Positions 33,032 through 41,739 of a stretch of 64,000 bases of DNA are shown here, piece after piece. The stretch's first letter is position 1, and each line of letters starts with the position of its first letter. The translations under genes were made by a program, and so were the position numbers. A model generated the notes under the pieces. It saw nothing but the letters and a program-made list of their open reading frames with translations, was not told the DNA's origin and did not search any database. Location of the stretch: positions 42,221 through 106,220 of the forward strand of contig DATLRC010000006.1 in the NCBI GenBank assembly GCA_035534895.1, written 5' to 3'. The stretch comes from DATLRC01 sp035534895. Its GTDB lineage: Bacteria > Patescibacteriota > Saccharimonadia > Saccharimonadales > UBA4665.

Positions 33032-34343
33032 CTTGTTTTTTGCGATGTTGTTTGATGAGAAGTTCACTCAGTTCGCTAGAGCTAACTTTCTGTTCGCTAC
33101 CGCTAGATAGATCCTTGAGCGTAAAGAGATCTTCCGTTAATTCCTTCTCACCGATAATGAGAACGTTCATTAGGCCGTTTTTCTGGGCAGCTTTTAATTG
33201 GTCACCTAATTTGCGTCCTGAGAAGTCAACGGCAAGATTCAAGCCCTGCCGACGCAGGCCTGTAAGTAAGCTTGAGCACTTATCGTAGACTGGCCCAATC
33301 AAGGCTACCCAAATATCTGTTTCTGAGCTAAGTTGTGGTAGTAGATGGTGTCCCTCGAGGAAATTGCTCAAAGTAACGTCACCCATGCCAAAACCGACTG
33401 TCGGTATGGGGTCAACTCCGAACAGTCCGACCAAGCCGTCATAACGCCCGCCACCGAATAACGAACGATTATTGTCTGGGTGGGTATCAAAGATTTCAAA
33501 AACAATATCAGTATAGTAGTCAAAGCCACGCATCAGGCTAGGATCAAATTGGGCATTTTTTATACCTGCTTTTTTTAAACGATCAATTAGCTGTTCTAGT
33601 TGAATAGCAGAAGCATGAGTTGACAGCAGTTTGGGCAGATCTCTAAAGTCCTTGGCCCCTAAGACATCAAGTAGTTTTTCAGTTGCTCCATTTTGTTTGC
33701 TTTCAGCACTCAGTAAGCTATCGGCTTGTGAGATAAACTCTGTCCGCTCCAACTTGTGCATTCGATCAATTAACTGGGCAATTTTCTTGGCTTCGTCAGA
33801 GCCTAACTTAAGGTAGTCACGGAGAATGCTATCCATTAATTTGCGACTATTTAGGCGAATCCGGTACATCTTAGGTTGGGCACCAAACGAGTTAAGAATC
33901 TGACTCATCAAACTTATGGTTTCGACTTCAGCTTCAAGACTAGATATACCAAAAATATCGACATTTAATTGCCAATGCTCTCTAAGCCTTCCTTTTTGCG
34001 GTCTTTCATAGCGCCAAAGATTGGGGATACTGTACCATCTCAAAGGGTATGCTAGTTGTTGTCTCCTGGCAGCTACCATCCGGCTGACAGTAGGCGTCAT
34101 TTCGGGCCTAATGACCACTTGGCGACCGCCACGATCTGTGAAACTGTATGTTTGCTCGTTAACTATCTCTTCTCCGGTTTTGGCCAAATAAAGCTCTAGC
34201 GGCTCTAGAATAGGTGCATCATATTCTTGATAGCCAAATTGTTCGACCACACGACGCAAATTAGAAAAGATATATTTCTGCAGGCGTTTGTCTTCAGGAT
34301 AGAAATCCCGAGCACCTTTATATGGTTGAGTAGATAAAGCCAT
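33018..34343 (-). CDS. hisS: Histidyl-tRNA synthetase
   Basis: Class II aminoacyl-tRNA synthetase. Motif 1 is in GARDFYPEDKRLQKYIF..., motif 2 is RWYSIPNLWRYERPQKGRLREHWQLNVDIFG (about residues 100-130), the histidine-binding loop is MRGFDYYTDIVFEIF, and motif 3 is LFGGGRYDGLVGLFG. The C-terminal anticodon-binding domain starts about residue 340. The length of 441 is normal. A TATACT box lies 12 nt before the ATG, with a weak -35. Confidence 0.97.
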   Translation of the reverse strand: MALSTQPYKGARDFYPEDKRLQKYIFSNLRRVVEQFGYQEYDAPILEPLELYLAKTGEEIVNEQTYSFTDRGGRQVVIRPEMTPTVSRMVAARRQQLAYPLRWYSIPNLWRYERPQKGRLREHWQLNVDIFGISSLEAEVETISLMSQILNSFGAQPKMYRIRLNSRKLMDSILRDYLKLGSDEAKKIAQLIDRMHKLERTEFISQADSLLSAESKQNGATEKLLDVLGAKDFRDLPKLLSTHASAIQLEQLIDRLKKAGIKNAQFDPSLMRGFDYYTDIVFEIFDTHPDNNRSLFGGGRYDGLVGLFGVDPIPTVGFGMGDVTLSNFLEGHHLLPQLSSETDIWVALIGPVYDKCSSLLTGLRRQGLNLAVDFSGRKLGDQLKAAQKNGLMNVLIIGEKELTEDLFTLKDLSSGSEQKVSSSELSELLIKQHRKKQDDSH

Positions 34344-34361
34344 AAGTTATTTCTAAGTATA

Positions 34362-34958
34362 CTACATCTGTTCCGCGGTCTGTTTAAGAAAAAGTATTGG
34401 CTTTCTGGCGCCAAAAGTTATGGCCCAGAGGATTGCGTAGGGATGTCTTAAAGCCGGTAGTCTACTCTCCAAGACCTGGTCAATTAGCGTATCTCGGTAG
34501 GGCACAGAGCCGTCCTTAATCGAGTAAAGAGACATAATCTTGCTTCGATCTTTGGTCCCTAGTTGTTCTAGGGCTTTTGGCAACGTTTCTAGAGATTGTT
34601 TGAAGCCTGGATTTTGGCTATAGGAATGTTTTGAAACTGTTTGAGGGTGGTTGATCTTGCCACACAGATAAACTAGACCAGCTATTTTTGTTCTCCGCTG
34701 AGCGTAGGCATGGAGCACGGCACTGGCTCCGGCGCTTGCTCCAACTAAGGAAACATTATGGCCTTGGTCAAGGTATCTATCGACCTCTGTCAGCAAACGT
34801 GCTAGCTTGGAATCAAAAGTTTCGTCACTAGACCATGGCATTGGATGGGTGTGACCGTTGACACCCCAAAGCCGCCACAGCTTAATAGCTAAACTTTGCA
34901 AACGGTATAAGTCGTCGCCTAGGCCTGGAACATAGATAATGTGGTGTCTGATGATCAT
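34362..34958 (-). CDS. Putative alpha/beta hydrolase
   Basis: 198 residues with the features of an alpha/beta hydrolase: an early IIYVPGLGDD strand-loop (oxyanion region), the nucleophile elbow GASAGASA with Ser near residue 96, an acidic residue in SIKDGSVPYRDTL and a histidine in ALRHPYAIL. The order Ser-Asp-His fits a complete catalytic triad. No lid domain or signal peptide is evident, so it is likely a small cytosolic esterase or acyltransferase of unknown substrate. Confidence 0.65.
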   Translation of the reverse strand: MIIRHHIIYVPGLGDDLYRLQSLAIKLWRLWGVNGHTHPMPWSSDETFDSKLARLLTEVDRYLDQGHNVSLVGASAGASAVLHAYAQRRTKIAGLVYLCGKINHPQTVSKHSYSQNPGFKQSLETLPKALEQLGTKDRSKIMSLYSIKDGSVPYRDTLIDQVLESRLPALRHPYAILWAITFGARKPILFLKQTAEQM

Positions 34959-35004
34959 TGATCTTAGATTAAATAGTTTTATGGAGTGCGGTTTTAATAA
35001 TCTG

Positions 35005-35089
35005 TGGTGGGGATGAAAGGACTTGAACCTTCACGCCTTGCGGCACATGCTCCTAAGGCATGCGTGTATACCAATTTCACCACATCCCC
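35005..35089 (-). tRNA. tRNA-Leu (anticodon UAG)
   Basis: On the minus strand the sequence folds as a class II tRNA: a 7-bp acceptor stem (GGGGATG with CATCCCC), the D-arm GTGAAATTGGTA, a 5-bp anticodon stem CATGC/GCATG around the loop CTTAGGA (anticodon TAG), a long variable arm TGCCGCAAGGC, and a T-arm with GGTTCAAGTCC. The 3' CCA is encoded (35007..35005). It would read CUA and, by wobble, other CUN leucine codons. Confidence 0.96.
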
Positions 35090-35202
35090 GCGTCTCTGCT
35101 ATTTTACACGACTGTTAGCCAAAATCCGATTTAGATGTTGACAACCATAAGCAGATAGCCAATAGTGAGTCTTATTATTAATTACCGAAAGAGATAACCA
35201 CT

Positions 35203-36063
35203 ATGGATCCAGATAGTTCACCGATTCCTCCTAACGCACCCACACCAGAGACTAATCCAATTCCGCCTCCGTCGCCTCAACCTGAGGAAACATCACCCCA
35301 AAGCAAGACTACATCTGAAACCTTTGCTAGCCAATTTAATAACAGCCAAGCTGAAGATAATCGGCCCGATAATAAGTCTCTACCGAGTGCATTTGGGCTA
35401 TTTAAGCTGGGTTGGGAGGCGCTTAAAGTAAATGCTCAGACCCTTGTGCTTTTGGGTCTATTTTCGATCTTCCTTTTCTTTTGTGTCGGATTAATTGGTT
35501 TTATATTTAGTGGTCCTCCGTCTTTAAGTGGCCACATGAATGCATCACATTTTGGGCCAATATTAGTTAGCTATGCAGTTGCCATGCTTCTTTTTTTGGG
35601 CCTTTTCGGACCGGCTACAGCCTTTACCCAGATAGAGAGCGCTAAACAAAATAAAGTTGGTTTTAAGGAAGCTCTCGGCAAGGGTACTCATCTAGCCTTC
35701 AGATTTATAGGGCTGAGTATTCTGGTTGCAATCATAGTAATAATCGGCTTGGTCCTTTTGTTCATCCCTGGTGTTTTAATGATCAAACGCTACCTAATGT
35801 CTCCCTATTTGCTAGTAGATAAAGATCTGTCAGTGGCTGAGGCAATGCGCCAAAGTGCGGCTCTTTCCAAGCAACATAGCCAAGGACTTTGGGGCTTGCT
35901 GGGAGTCCAAGTACTTATTGGTTTACCAAGTATAGTCCCTTTGATTGGAAGTCTGGTTAGCCTTGTTCTTGGCATACCATATTACTGCGCGCCGGCTGTA
36001 AGGTACGTTCAGATTAATCAACTGACATCTGCAAGTACTCAAAAAGCAACGACTGGCGTCTAA
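35203..36063 (+). CDS. Polytopic membrane protein with proline-rich N-terminus
   Basis: 286 residues. The first 65 are a Pro/Ser/Glu-rich, probably disordered segment facing the cytoplasm; the rest has about five to six hydrophobic helices (near 80-105, 120-145, 170-195, 230-275). The cytosolic SVAEAMRQSAALSKQHSQGLWGLLG motif is typical of YciC/DUF975-type integral membrane proteins of unknown function. AAAGAG lies 9 nt before the ATG, and a TTGACA is at 35138. It is one of few plus-strand genes and converges on rsmD, overlapping it by 4 nt. Confidence 0.7.
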   Translation: MDPDSSPIPPNAPTPETNPIPPPSPQPEETSPQSKTTSETFASQFNNSQAEDNRPDNKSLPSAFGLFKLGWEALKVNAQTLVLLGLFSIFLFFCVGLIGFIFSGPPSLSGHMNASHFGPILVSYAVAMLLFLGLFGPATAFTQIESAKQNKVGFKEALGKGTHLAFRFIGLSILVAIIVIIGLVLLFIPGVLMIKRYLMSPYLLVDKDLSVAEAMRQSAALSKQHSQGLWGLLGVQVLIGLPSIVPLIGSLVSLVLGIPYYCAPAVRYVQINQLTSASTQKATTGV

Positions 36064-36587
36064 CTGCGCCTCCAAAAAGCAAGACTGGCATCACCGTAAG
36101 ATTTTTGTCTCTGCAATTCAAAACCATCGGGTGGGCTATATTGACTCATTGGTGGCAGTGACAGGACAACCATGCCTCCACTCTTCGCGCGCAAGCAAAG
36201 CATATCCAGTAGCTTTGGCTGCGTGTTGTTATACGGTGGATCAGCCAGGACAAGATCAAAGTTCTGGTTGGTTGCTTTTAGCCAACTATCGATGTTGGCT
36301 CGAACCAGCTTTAACTTATTTGTTATTGCCAAGGTTTTAATATTACTGGCAATAGCCGTTTGAGCAGACTTGTCTGATTCAATAGCTAATGCCGATTGTG
36401 CTCCGCGGCTGATAGCCTCACAGCCTAGGGCTCCGCTGCCGGCAAAGGCGTCCAGGATCGTTAATCCTTCGATGTCCCCCAATATATTAAATAGTGCGCC
36501 TCTGATTTTTTGGCTCATCGGGTGGGTTGAGTTATTATGTGGCGACTTAATCGTTTGACCACTTAAGCTGCCGCCAATGATTGTCAT
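36060..36587 (-). CDS. rsmD: 16S rRNA (guanine966-N2)-methyltransferase RsmD
   Basis: Class I SAM-dependent methyltransferase acting on the small-subunit rRNA. The RsmD pattern is present: GGSLSGQTIKSP at the start, the MSQKIRGALFNILG helix, SAM motif I ILDAFAGSGALGCEAISRGA, and the catalytic LVLADPPYNN. The length of 175 is normal. Its start overlaps the stop of the next upstream gene by 4 nt. Confidence 0.93.
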   Translation of the reverse strand: MTIIGGSLSGQTIKSPHNNSTHPMSQKIRGALFNILGDIEGLTILDAFAGSGALGCEAISRGAQSALAIESDKSAQTAIASNIKTLAITNKLKLVRANIDSWLKATNQNFDLVLADPPYNNTQPKLLDMLCLRAKSGGMVVLSLPPMSQYSPPDGFELQRQKSYGDASLAFWRRS

Positions 36588-37408
36588 TTTTTTGAGCTAC
36601 TTAGAACACCTGCTTCACGGGCAGCTCCAAACCAAACAACGGTAACTGCACGCGTAATATCGGGGACTAGTTTATGTTGAACAAGATAGGCCAGTGGTAC
36701 TGTCCATCCTCGATTATAAAATCGATCGTAAATTTTTAACTTGGCAATATCCTGTGCTGCCTGCTTGAACCAACTTTTAATATCTGTCCTAGCCAGTTGC
36801 TCAATATCTTCGTGACTTGGAATTGCCCCTCCAAGAGCCAAAGGCGCAATCAGGGTTGCCACGCCCATCTCAAACGCCGAATGGGTGGTGAATAAACCCT
36901 TTGGACCCCACATTTGCCAGTTGTTATGTAGCTGATTACGGCGCGATAAGCCCGGCAAAACCAATTTCTTTTTTATTGTGTTGCGGGTCTCGATGCCCTT
37001 CCCGCTTCGAAGCTCAACTAATTTTTCTTCATAGGGAAAGTGATGAGCCGGCGTTAGGCCGTCAACAATAGCATGGGCCAGCCAGGCCGCCTCGAATGCG
37101 GCTCGGACTTGGTCATCACTGGCTAAGCAAGTTACTAACTGCTTATAATGATCGCTAATAAGCTCTAGTAACTGATCATCGTCTTCTTCGAATGGTTGGA
37201 AGTAATGCCATGGCTCATTTTTAGCCGGACTTTTACGTTTAATGGCATCCGGTCCCTTGTGTCCCTCGAAATGCAGAATGTTTTTGATGCTCGGAAAACG
37301 ACAACCAGGAGCCAGTCGTTCAAGATGACGGCGTGAGACACGGTCAATCTTTTGGTGAGCACCTAAAAGACGGCCAGACGAAACAGTAAAAGTGGATCCG
37401 GAATACAT
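36584..37408 (-). CDS. Phospholipase C/P1-nuclease-like protein, putative zinc-dependent
   Basis: 274 residues. The histidine/aspartate pattern, with HFEGHKGPDA near residue 47, WHYFQPFEEDDD near 67 and WLAHAIVDGLTPAHHFPYEEK near 110, resembles the zinc-dependent phospholipase C and S1/P1 nuclease superfamily, where HxxxD and nearby histidines bind three zinc ions. No signal peptide is present, unlike the secreted members, so either it acts inside the cell or the resemblance is structural only. The ends overlap recG and rsmD, so it is part of that operon. Confidence 0.5.
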   Translation of the reverse strand: MYSGSTFTVSSGRLLGAHQKIDRVSRRHLERLAPGCRFPSIKNILHFEGHKGPDAIKRKSPAKNEPWHYFQPFEEDDDQLLELISDHYKQLVTCLASDDQVRAAFEAAWLAHAIVDGLTPAHHFPYEEKLVELRSGKGIETRNTIKKKLVLPGLSRRNQLHNNWQMWGPKGLFTTHSAFEMGVATLIAPLALGGAIPSHEDIEQLARTDIKSWFKQAAQDIAKLKIYDRFYNRGWTVPLAYLVQHKLVPDITRAVTVVWFGAAREAGVLSSSKK

Positions 37409-39444
37409 TAATTTAAATTAGTTACAGCCCGAAGGCTGCTGACACGATTATTTAACTGCTCATAGTTTAGCAGATTTTCCTTTTTTTCAAGAAATCTGTC
37501 GGCTGCTTGACGAGCCTCGGCAATTAGTTTGGTATCAGTTAGTTTAGCGATCCTCAGGTCCAACTGTCCGTGTTGCATGGTGCCGTAAATTGCTCCCGGC
37601 CCTCGTAACTCTAAATCGAGCTCAGCTAATGCAAAACCATCGTTATTACTTTCTAGAGCCCGCAACCGTCCGTTGGGTTGGCTTGAATCGCTCATTACCA
37701 AATAACAATAGCCTTGGTCTCGACCACGGCCAACTCGTCCGCGTAGTTGGTGAATCTGAGCCAATCCAAAGCGTTCTGGTCCTTCTATGAGCATGATTGT
37801 GGCGTTTTGGACATCGACTCCGACTTCAATTACCGTAGTTGATACCAAAATATCTATTTCACCATTAACAAATTGGCGCATCGTCTCGTTTTTATCGATT
37901 GCCAGTAATTTTCCGTGTAGCAAGCCGACACGTCGATGCTTGAAGTCCTTGGTTTTTAACTGATTATAAACTTTTTCGGCTGAGGCAGCAGTTAGTTTAT
38001 CTGATTCATTTATGAGCGGACAAACGACAAACATTTGACGTCCTGCTGCCAGTTGTTGGTCAATTTTTTTAAATAGCTGTTGACGTGAGTTTGGCGATAC
38101 TATTTCAGTTATGACTGCCTTGCGCCCAGGCGGCTTTGAATCAAGTACCGAGATGTCCAGTTCGCCGTAGAGAGTTAAAGCCAGTGAACGGGGTATCGGA
38201 GTCGCACTTAGGCTAAGAAAGTGAGGCATGTGTCCAGCCTTACGGATCAAAATTTTACGTTGGTCGACTCCGAAACGATGCTGTTCGTCAATAATAACCA
38301 GGGCTAGACGGCGCATATCGACCTTCTCGTCTAATAAAGCCTGGGTGCCGATAATAAATTGTGCTTTTGCTTCAGCAATAGCTGCTCGGGCTTTAGCCTT
38401 GGCCGCTGGTTTCATACTGCCCACTAAAAGATCAACTACTTTAGCCATACCTAGCGGCTTCAGTAAGTTAAAGATCGTGTTGGCGTGTTGGCGAGCCAGT
38501 AATTCGGTTGGCGTCATTAGTGCCACCTGATAACCTTGCTCGATTGCCATCAGTGCCGCCATGGTGGCAACCACTGTTTTGCCTGATCCAACATCACCTT
38601 CAACTAAGCGATTCATCGGCTGATTCTTCTGCAAGTCTTGATAAATCTGCCAAATGATCCGCCGCTGGGCATCGGTTAGCTTAAACGGTAAGTGACTTAC
38701 AAAATTGCGGGCCAGTTCTTGTTTAAATTGAATGCTTAGCGATAGTTGGTCTTGATTGTCGCTCTTATTTAGTAAACTAGCTAGGCTCAAACAAAAGACC
38801 TCGTCAAAGCCCAGACGTTTGGTTGCTAAACTAAGTTTTTTGCTGTCTTTTGGGAAATGTATTGCTCGAATAGCTTGGGCTAGTGGCATTAGCTGGTAGT
38901 CGTTGATTAACCATTTTGGTAGGCTTTCTGGAATTTGATCCAGTATTCCCAGTCCCTGCTTGACGGCTGCTCTGATTTGTCGCGAGTTTAAGCCTTTGGT
39001 TTCACGGTATATAGGGATTATCCTGGCTACATTTAGCGGAATTTCAGAAACAAGCTCAATGCTCGGATTGATCAGACAAAATCTTTGGTGACTCAGGCTA
39101 TATTTAGCCGACAAGTAGTAGGCTTTGTTTGTCTGAATCGATTTTTCACGGTAGGGCTGGTTAAACCAAATCAGTCTGACACTTCCGCTATCATCACTGG
39201 CCACAGCTTCTGTAAGATGCATGCCTCGGCGGACATAGCGTCCTTTAGTTTGCTTGATTACCGCCTTAATACTGACCATTCCGGGCTTTAGGGCACTAAT
39301 GGGGGTTAGTAGTGAATAATCGTCGTAACGTCTTGGCCAGTATTCTATAAGTTCATGGACAGAGCGAATACCAAGAGATTCAAACTTCTGGGATTGAGCC
39401 GGGCCGACGCCTTTTAAGTCAGTTAATAGTGTGGTTTGTAGCAT
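37408..39444 (-). CDS. recG: ATP-dependent DNA helicase RecG
   Basis: Branch-migrating helicase that rescues stalled replication forks. The N-terminal wedge starts with LKGVGPAQSQKFESLGI and holds an OB fold. Helicase motifs are VEGDVGSGKTVVATMA (Walker A), VIIDEQHRFG (DExH), LSATPIPRSLALTLYG and QIHQLRGRVGRG. I use the ATG of MLQTTLLTDLKG (678 residues); a TTG 21 nt upstream would add seven residues. The length is normal. Confidence 0.97.
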   Translation of the reverse strand: MLQTTLLTDLKGVGPAQSQKFESLGIRSVHELIEYWPRRYDDYSLLTPISALKPGMVSIKAVIKQTKGRYVRRGMHLTEAVASDDSGSVRLIWFNQPYREKSIQTNKAYYLSAKYSLSHQRFCLINPSIELVSEIPLNVARIIPIYRETKGLNSRQIRAAVKQGLGILDQIPESLPKWLINDYQLMPLAQAIRAIHFPKDSKKLSLATKRLGFDEVFCLSLASLLNKSDNQDQLSLSIQFKQELARNFVSHLPFKLTDAQRRIIWQIYQDLQKNQPMNRLVEGDVGSGKTVVATMAALMAIEQGYQVALMTPTELLARQHANTIFNLLKPLGMAKVVDLLVGSMKPAAKAKARAAIAEAKAQFIIGTQALLDEKVDMRRLALVIIDEQHRFGVDQRKILIRKAGHMPHFLSLSATPIPRSLALTLYGELDISVLDSKPPGRKAVITEIVSPNSRQQLFKKIDQQLAAGRQMFVVCPLINESDKLTAASAEKVYNQLKTKDFKHRRVGLLHGKLLAIDKNETMRQFVNGEIDILVSTTVIEVGVDVQNATIMLIEGPERFGLAQIHQLRGRVGRGRDQGYCYLVMSDSSQPNGRLRALESNNDGFALAELDLELRGPGAIYGTMQHGQLDLRIAKLTDTKLIAEARQAADRFLEKKENLLNYEQLNNRVSSLRAVTNLN

Positions 39445-39500
39445 AAACTCTAGATGTGACTTCAAAATAGCTGTTTTAGATTCTGTCTTTTCAGTGGCGG

Positions 39501-40289
39501 CTATAGTCGACCCTTACGTACCAATAAGAAAATACTGGGGCCAAAGTAGAGCCCTGCCAGTGGCCGCTGAAGCCAACTTTCAAGCAGTAACATAACTTGC
39601 GGAGCCAAAACTTTTTTGATTCTAGGGCTACGTAAATTGGAGACCGATAACTTTGTTTCAACTTTAAGACCAGCGTGATTCAGCTGACGGATAACAGTAT
39701 GCGGATTATGGTTAACAAACGGAATCTCTTCAACTCGGCGATTTTCTGGAGATCTTATATCGACCGGTTTAACGGGCATGCGATGACCCTTCAGCCAATA
39801 TTTCAGTCGATTTAGGGCATGTGAGTAATTGGCTACTTCGATCAGGGCGTAGCCGTCATCATCCAGCACCCTAGCTATTTCATTGAACTCTTGATTGGGG
39901 TCGGGTATATGATGCAGAACACGAATCATTGACACCAGGTCTATTGAGTGGTCTGCGAATTTAAGATCATCGGCCTGCATTAAACGCCGTTCAACCTTCG
40001 GGTGATCTTTTAGGAATTTTTGAGCCATATCAAGTTGTTGTTGACTGGGTTCGGCTAGGATAACTTTATCGGCATAGTTTTCAAGCACGATTGCTAAGCG
40101 ACCATAGCCACCACCGACATCGACAATCGTTGAAAAGTGTTTGCCTCGCAGCAACTTCTTGATAGCCACCTCTTCGGCAGCTTGTTCGTATTCACGACCT
40201 TGCCAATATTTTTGGTAGTTATGCTTAGGGTCATTATACTGATCTGCTCTAGGCTTTTGCTTTGTTTGAGTTGACATCATATCAGCCAT
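39501..40289 (-). CDS. Class I SAM-dependent methyltransferase
   Basis: 262 residues with a Methyltransf_11 core: motif I TIVDVGGGYGRLAIVLE near residues 55-70, the acidic end of strand 2 (VILAEPSQQQLDMA) and the motif II/III stretch LVSMIRVLHHIPDPNQEFNEIARVL. The substrate cannot be read from the sequence; the C-terminal third is family-specific, with a hydrophobic end. A TATAAT box lies 14 nt before the ATG, inside the short gap after tyrS, suggesting its own start. Confidence 0.85.
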   Translation of the reverse strand: MADMMSTQTKQKPRADQYNDPKHNYQKYWQGREYEQAAEEVAIKKLLRGKHFSTIVDVGGGYGRLAIVLENYADKVILAEPSQQQLDMAQKFLKDHPKVERRLMQADDLKFADHSIDLVSMIRVLHHIPDPNQEFNEIARVLDDDGYALIEVANYSHALNRLKYWLKGHRMPVKPVDIRSPENRRVEEIPFVNHNPHTVIRQLNHAGLKVETKLSVSNLRSPRIKKVLAPQVMLLLESWLQRPLAGLYFGPSIFLLVRKGRL

Positions 40290-40322
40290 TTAATTATCTT
40301 CTTATTATACTCTTTTTGGTGC

Positions 40323-41570
40323 TCAAGCGGCTTCTATAAGTGCGCTATCTTTAAACTTCTTGCCTTTTCGCAGTAGCAGACGACCAGCTTTAAAGTCTTC
40401 TGGCTTAAAGTGTTCGCGGTTGGCGCGTTGGCCATTAATTGATATAGCTAGGTCGCTAATAAGCCGCCGGGCTTCGGCCTTCGAGTCGACTAAGTGACTG
40501 TTAACCAGGGCTTCAGCGATACTACCATCGGTGACAGAGCGAGCTGATGGTTGCTCACGGCGGATAATATCAATAGACTTGCGGTCAGCTTGTTCGAGTG
40601 GTAGTTCGGTGGTTAGATATTGAGTTATCAGTTCAGCCTGTTGGGCAGTTTGCTGATCATGGACTAAGCCAGTTACCTCTTGAGCCAAGAGGTGCTGGGC
40701 TAGGCGTTTTTCGGGCTGATTATGGTGATCAGTCATTACCTGGTCAATAGTTGATTTGTTCAGTTCGGTAAATATTTTGAGGTATCCTTCAATTCCATCA
40801 TCATCAAGATTGATCCAAAATTGGTAAAACTGGGTTGGTGATGTTTTGGCTGGGTCGAGCCAAACGGCACCTTCTTCGCTTTTGCCAAATTTTTTACCGC
40901 TGGCCTTATTGATGATCAGCGGCAATGTTATAACATGGGCCTCGGCACCTCTTGCTCGTCGGATAAGCTCAACGCCTGAGAGACAGTTCCCCCACTGGTC
41001 AGATCCACCAAGCTGTAGATTACAGCCATACTTGTCGAAGAGATGCAGAAAATCCATGCCCTGCAAAAGGGTATAGCTAAATTCGGCGTAGCTTATGCCG
41101 GCTCCGTCCTGACCGATACGCCTGGCGATATAGTCGCGTTGAACAAGAGGCGTCATACTAAAATGTTTGCCTACATCACGTAAAAAATGAATGACGCTTA
41201 GCTGTTTGGTCCAATCTAGGTTGTTGACTAATTTAAATTGGTAGCCCTTAAATACCTTCTTCAGCTGTTTCTCTGCTAGGACAATGTTATGAGCGATTAC
41301 TTTCTCTGGTTGGAGTGATCGCTCAGCATCCTTACCTCCAGGATCTCCTATCAGACTGGTGGCTCCACCAGCCAGAATTATTGCCTGATGACCATGACGC
41401 ATAAACAGGCGGTTGAGCATCATGGCTGCCAAATTGCCTATAGCCTGCGAGTCACTTGAGGCATCGAAGCCGTTATAAAAAATCCATTTTTTAGTATCCA
41501 GCAGCTTAAGATCGCCTAGTGTTGTTTGGTTAATAAACCCACGCCATTTAAGTTCTTCGGATAATGTCAT
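40323..41570 (-). CDS. tyrS: Tyrosyl-tRNA synthetase (altered HIGH motif)
   Basis: Class I synthetase for tyrosine. The start MTLSEELKWRGFINQ, the binding pocket YNGFDASSD, GGSDQWGN, the KMSKS-equivalent KKFGKSEEG and a C-terminal S4 domain (SKAEARRLISDLAISINGQ) identify it. The normal HIGH motif (SLHIGHL) reads SQAIGNL, with both histidines replaced, which is unusual and worth checking. The length of 415 is typical. Confidence 0.95.
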   Translation of the reverse strand: MTLSEELKWRGFINQTTLGDLKLLDTKKWIFYNGFDASSDSQAIGNLAAMMLNRLFMRHGHQAIILAGGATSLIGDPGGKDAERSLQPEKVIAHNIVLAEKQLKKVFKGYQFKLVNNLDWTKQLSVIHFLRDVGKHFSMTPLVQRDYIARRIGQDGAGISYAEFSYTLLQGMDFLHLFDKYGCNLQLGGSDQWGNCLSGVELIRRARGAEAHVITLPLIINKASGKKFGKSEEGAVWLDPAKTSPTQFYQFWINLDDDGIEGYLKIFTELNKSTIDQVMTDHHNQPEKRLAQHLLAQEVTGLVHDQQTAQQAELITQYLTTELPLEQADRKSIDIIRREQPSARSVTDGSIAEALVNSHLVDSKAEARRLISDLAISINGQRANREHFKPEDFKAGRLLLRKGKKFKDSALIEAA

Positions 41571-41606
41571 AAGCGCAATGCTGCCATTAGTTATTATTTA
41601 ACTGCT

Positions 41607-41635
41607 AGTATAGCTCATAGTTTAATCATTCAGAA
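41607..41635 (-). promoter_or_regulatory. Possible tyrS promoter
   Basis: On the minus strand TATACT (41612..41607) is 17 nt from a weak TTCTGA (41635..41630), 36 nt before the tyrS ATG. An AGCC/GGCT hairpin with a T-run at about 41650-41668 lies upstream of this promoter on the same strand and might insulate it from antisense transcription. Confidence 0.4.
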
Positions 41636-41698
41636 CAGTTGTTATTTTAAAAAAGCCTCTCTGGCTCAGACAATTTTAAGCAGAACGGTTTAGCTTTT

Positions 41699-41707
41699 TG
41701 ATATAAT
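41699..41707 (+). promoter_or_regulatory. Extended -10 promoter of the penicillin-binding protein gene
   Basis: TGATATAAT is a TGnTATAAT extended -10 box, 32 nt before the ATG. No good -35 hexamer lies at 16-18 nt, which is normal for extended -10 promoters. A GAGAGGG Shine-Dalgarno 8 nt before the ATG completes the start region. Confidence 0.65.
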
Positions 41708-41739
41708 GCTGCTAGTATTTTGATGAGAGGGAATTATTG

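Noticed and set aside
41650..41668. AGCC/GGCT hairpin with a T-run, minus strand, before tyrS, considered as a T-box or attenuator
   Set aside because: It lies upstream of the best tyrS promoter rather than in its leader, the stem is only 4 bp, and no T-box consensus or specifier loop is seen.
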